Source: Pseudomonadota bacterium (GTDB taxonomy: Bacteria > Myxococcota_A > Polyangia > Polyangiales > Polyangiaceae). From it: a DNA stretch of 6,712 nt. The DNA lies in assembly GCA_023411445.1 (NCBI GenBank), contig JAEYOT010000852.1, positions 1 through 6,712 of the forward strand, read 5' to 3'. The position numbers and the translations under genes are program-made. Below, in pieces: positions 5,283 through 6,712 of the stretch. The notes below the pieces were generated by a model. The model saw only the letters and a list, made by a program, of their open reading frames with translations. It was not told the origin of the DNA and ran no database searches. Each line of letters opens with the position of its first letter. The stretch's first letter is position 1.

Positions 5283-6712
5283 ATGTCGTCTCCCCGTCTC
5301 ACCGCCCGTCCCGAATGGCAAGCGCTCAACCAGCACTACCGTGAGCTCGAGCCGCGCCACCTACGCGAGCTGTTCGAGCAGGATCCCGGTCGCGCCGAGC
5401 GCTTCAGCCTGGAGGCGGCGGGGCTGCTCCTAGATTACTCCAAGCAGCGTGTCACGACGGACACGCTACGCCTGCTGCTGGACTTGGCGAACGCCGTCGG
5501 CCTGCGTGAGCGCATCGACGCCATGTTCCGCGGCGACAAGATCAACGCGACGGAGGGCCGCGCCGTGCTGCACGTCGCGCTGCGCACGCCGCGCGGCAAG
5601 CGCATCGAGGTCGACGGCAAGGACGTGGTGCCCGACGTGCACGCCGTGCTCGACAAGATGGCGGATTTCGCCCAGCGAGTGCGCAGCGGCGAGTGGCGCG
5701 GCCACACCGGCAAGCGCATCAAGAACGTGGTCAATGTGGGCATCGGCGGCTCGGATTTGGGGCCGGCCATGGCCTACGAGGCGCTCCGCGCCTACTCGGA
5801 TCGGGGCTTGACCTTCCGCTTCGTCTCCAACGTGGACGCGACGGACTTCGCCGAGGCCGTGCAAGGCCTGGACGCCGCCGAGACGCTGTTCATCGTCTGC
5901 TCGAAGACGTTCACCACGATCGAGACGATCATGAACGCCCAGACCGCGCGCGCTTGGCTGCTGAGCGCCCTGGGCGACGAGTCCGCGGTGCGCAAGCACT
6001 TCGTCGCGGTCTCGACCAATGCGGCGGAGGTGGCCAAGTTCGGCATCGACACCGCCAACATGTTCGGCTTCTGGGACTGGGTAGGCGGTCGCTACAGCTA
6101 CAGCTCGGCGATCGGCCTGTCGCTCATGGTCGCGATCGGGCCCGAGCACTACCGCGCGATGCTGGACGGCTTCCACGAGCTCGACGAGCATTTCCGCACC
6201 GCGCCCTTCGAGCGCAATTTGCCGGTTTTGCTGGGTCTGCTCGGCGTTTGGTACAATAACTTCTTCGGCGCTGAGTCGCACGCAGTGCTGCCCTACGACC
6301 AGTACCTGAGCCGCTTCCCCGCGTACCTGCAGCAGCTGGACATGGAGAGCAACGGCAAGAGCGTGACCTTGCCGGGCGAGCCCGTGGACTACCAGACCGG
6401 GCCTATCATCTGGGGCCAACCGGGCACCAACGGGCAGCACGCCTTTTATCAGCTCATCCACCAAGGCACGAAGCTCATCCCGTGTGACTTCATCGGCTTC
6501 GCGCGCAGCTTGAACGCGCTCGGCGAGCACCACGATCAGTTGATGGCGAACTTCTTCGCGCAAACCGAGGCGCTCGCCTTCGGCAAGACCGAAGCCGAGG
6601 TCAGGGCCGAGGGCGTGCCCGAAGCGCTGGTGACGCACAAGGCCTTCGCCGGTAACCGCCCCACGAGCACCATCCTAGCCGATGAGCTCACACCAGCGGT
6701 GCTGGGCAAGCT
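5283..6712 (+). CDS. pgi: Glucose-6-phosphate isomerase, 3' end outside window
   Basis: This open frame of 476 codons continues past the window end. It encodes the enzyme that interconverts glucose-6-phosphate and fructose-6-phosphate in glycolysis and gluconeogenesis. Recognisable segments are the N-terminal [11 protein letters not shown] (12-22), the phosphate-binding GGSDLGP (155-161) and SKTFTT (207-212), the family signature [14 protein letters not shown] (265-278), ESNGK with catalytic Glu355, and [11 protein letters not shown] with catalytic His386. The Glu355 and His386 positions coincide with E. coli Pgi numbering, supporting this start and a full N-terminus. The second signature and the catalytic Lys near 514 lie beyond the window; about 70 residues are missing if the protein has the usual length of about 550. 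ATG 5283 is preceded by AAGGA (5272-5276) six bases upstream. It probably shares a transcript with the EEP gene. Confidence 0.98.
   Translation, partial: MSSPRLTARPEWQALNQHYRELEPRHLRELFEQDPGRAERFSLEAAGLLLDYSKQRVTTDTLRLLLDLANAVGLRERIDAMFRGDKINATEGRAVLHVALRTPRGKRIEVDGKDVVPDVHAVLDKMADFAQRVRSGEWRGHTGKRIKNVVNVGIGGSDLGPAMAYEALRAYSDRGLTFRFVSNVDATDFAEAVQGLDAAETLFIVCSKTFTTIETIMNAQTARAWLLSALGDESAVRKHFVAVSTNAAEVAKFGIDTANMFGFWDWVGGRYSYSSAIGLSLMVAIGPEHYRAMLDGFHELDEHFRTAPFERNLPVLLGLLGVWYNNFFGAESHAVLPYDQYLSRFPAYLQQLDMESNGKSVTLPGEPVDYQTGPIIWGQPGTNGQHAFYQLIHQGTKLIPCDFIGFARSLNALGEHHDQLMANFFAQTEALAFGKTEAEVRAEGVPEALVTHKAFAGNRPTSTILADELTPAVLGK

Noticed and set aside
5466..6638. 390-codon open frame on the minus strand across pgi
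   Set aside because: It is fully antisense to a clear pgi gene with catalytic motifs. Its His/Arg/Ala/Val-rich composition is that expected from the complement of GC-rich coding sequence, and it shows no domain.
1..6712. CRISPR array, insertion sequence, prophage or defence system
   Set aside because: There are no regularly spaced repeat arrays, transposase or integrase motifs, terminal inverted repeats or defence-type domains. The window is filled with housekeeping and signalling genes.

Overview
The window is GC-rich chromosomal DNA whose gene content points to a myxobacterium-like bacterium (Myxococcota, possibly Polyangiales). This rests on the high GC content, a one-pass transmembrane Hanks-type kinase with a coiled-coil/Pro-rich tail, and a Cys-rich secreted lipoprotein of a kind I associate with that group. 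It is an inference from style, not a marker-gene placement. Nothing indicates a mobile element, phage, CRISPR array or recent transfer.

Left part (1-1260, plus strand): the 3' end of a histone-deacetylase/AcuC-family gene. A spacer of about 220 bp follows, then a complete tRNA-His(GTG) gene with encoded G-1, C73 and CCA. Only 41 bp after the tRNA begins a 194-aa Cys-rich putative lipoprotein. A convergent spacer (1261-1379) carries two 20-bp direct repeats, each containing the palindrome TCGCGCGA.

Middle (1380-4388, minus strand, read right to left): a transmembrane Ser/Thr protein kinase, then ribosome recycling factor (frr), then a PP2C-type Ser/Thr phosphatase. The writer and eraser of Ser/Thr phosphorylation therefore flank a translation factor in one co-directional cluster, and frr lies outside its common tsf-pyrH-frr setting. 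This is the most notable arrangement in the window.

Right part (4475-6712, plus strand): divergent from the kinase, an endonuclease/exonuclease/phosphatase (EEP) superfamily hydrolase. After 58 bp comes glucose-6-phosphate isomerase (pgi), which runs off the window end without its last roughly 70 residues.

Most genes are ordinary housekeeping or signalling genes. I do not see a clear undescribed multi-gene system. The items worth a second look are the kinase-frr-phosphatase layout, the tRNA-lipoprotein linkage, the palindromic direct repeat, and an apparently altered metal-ligand motif in the deacetylase fragment.
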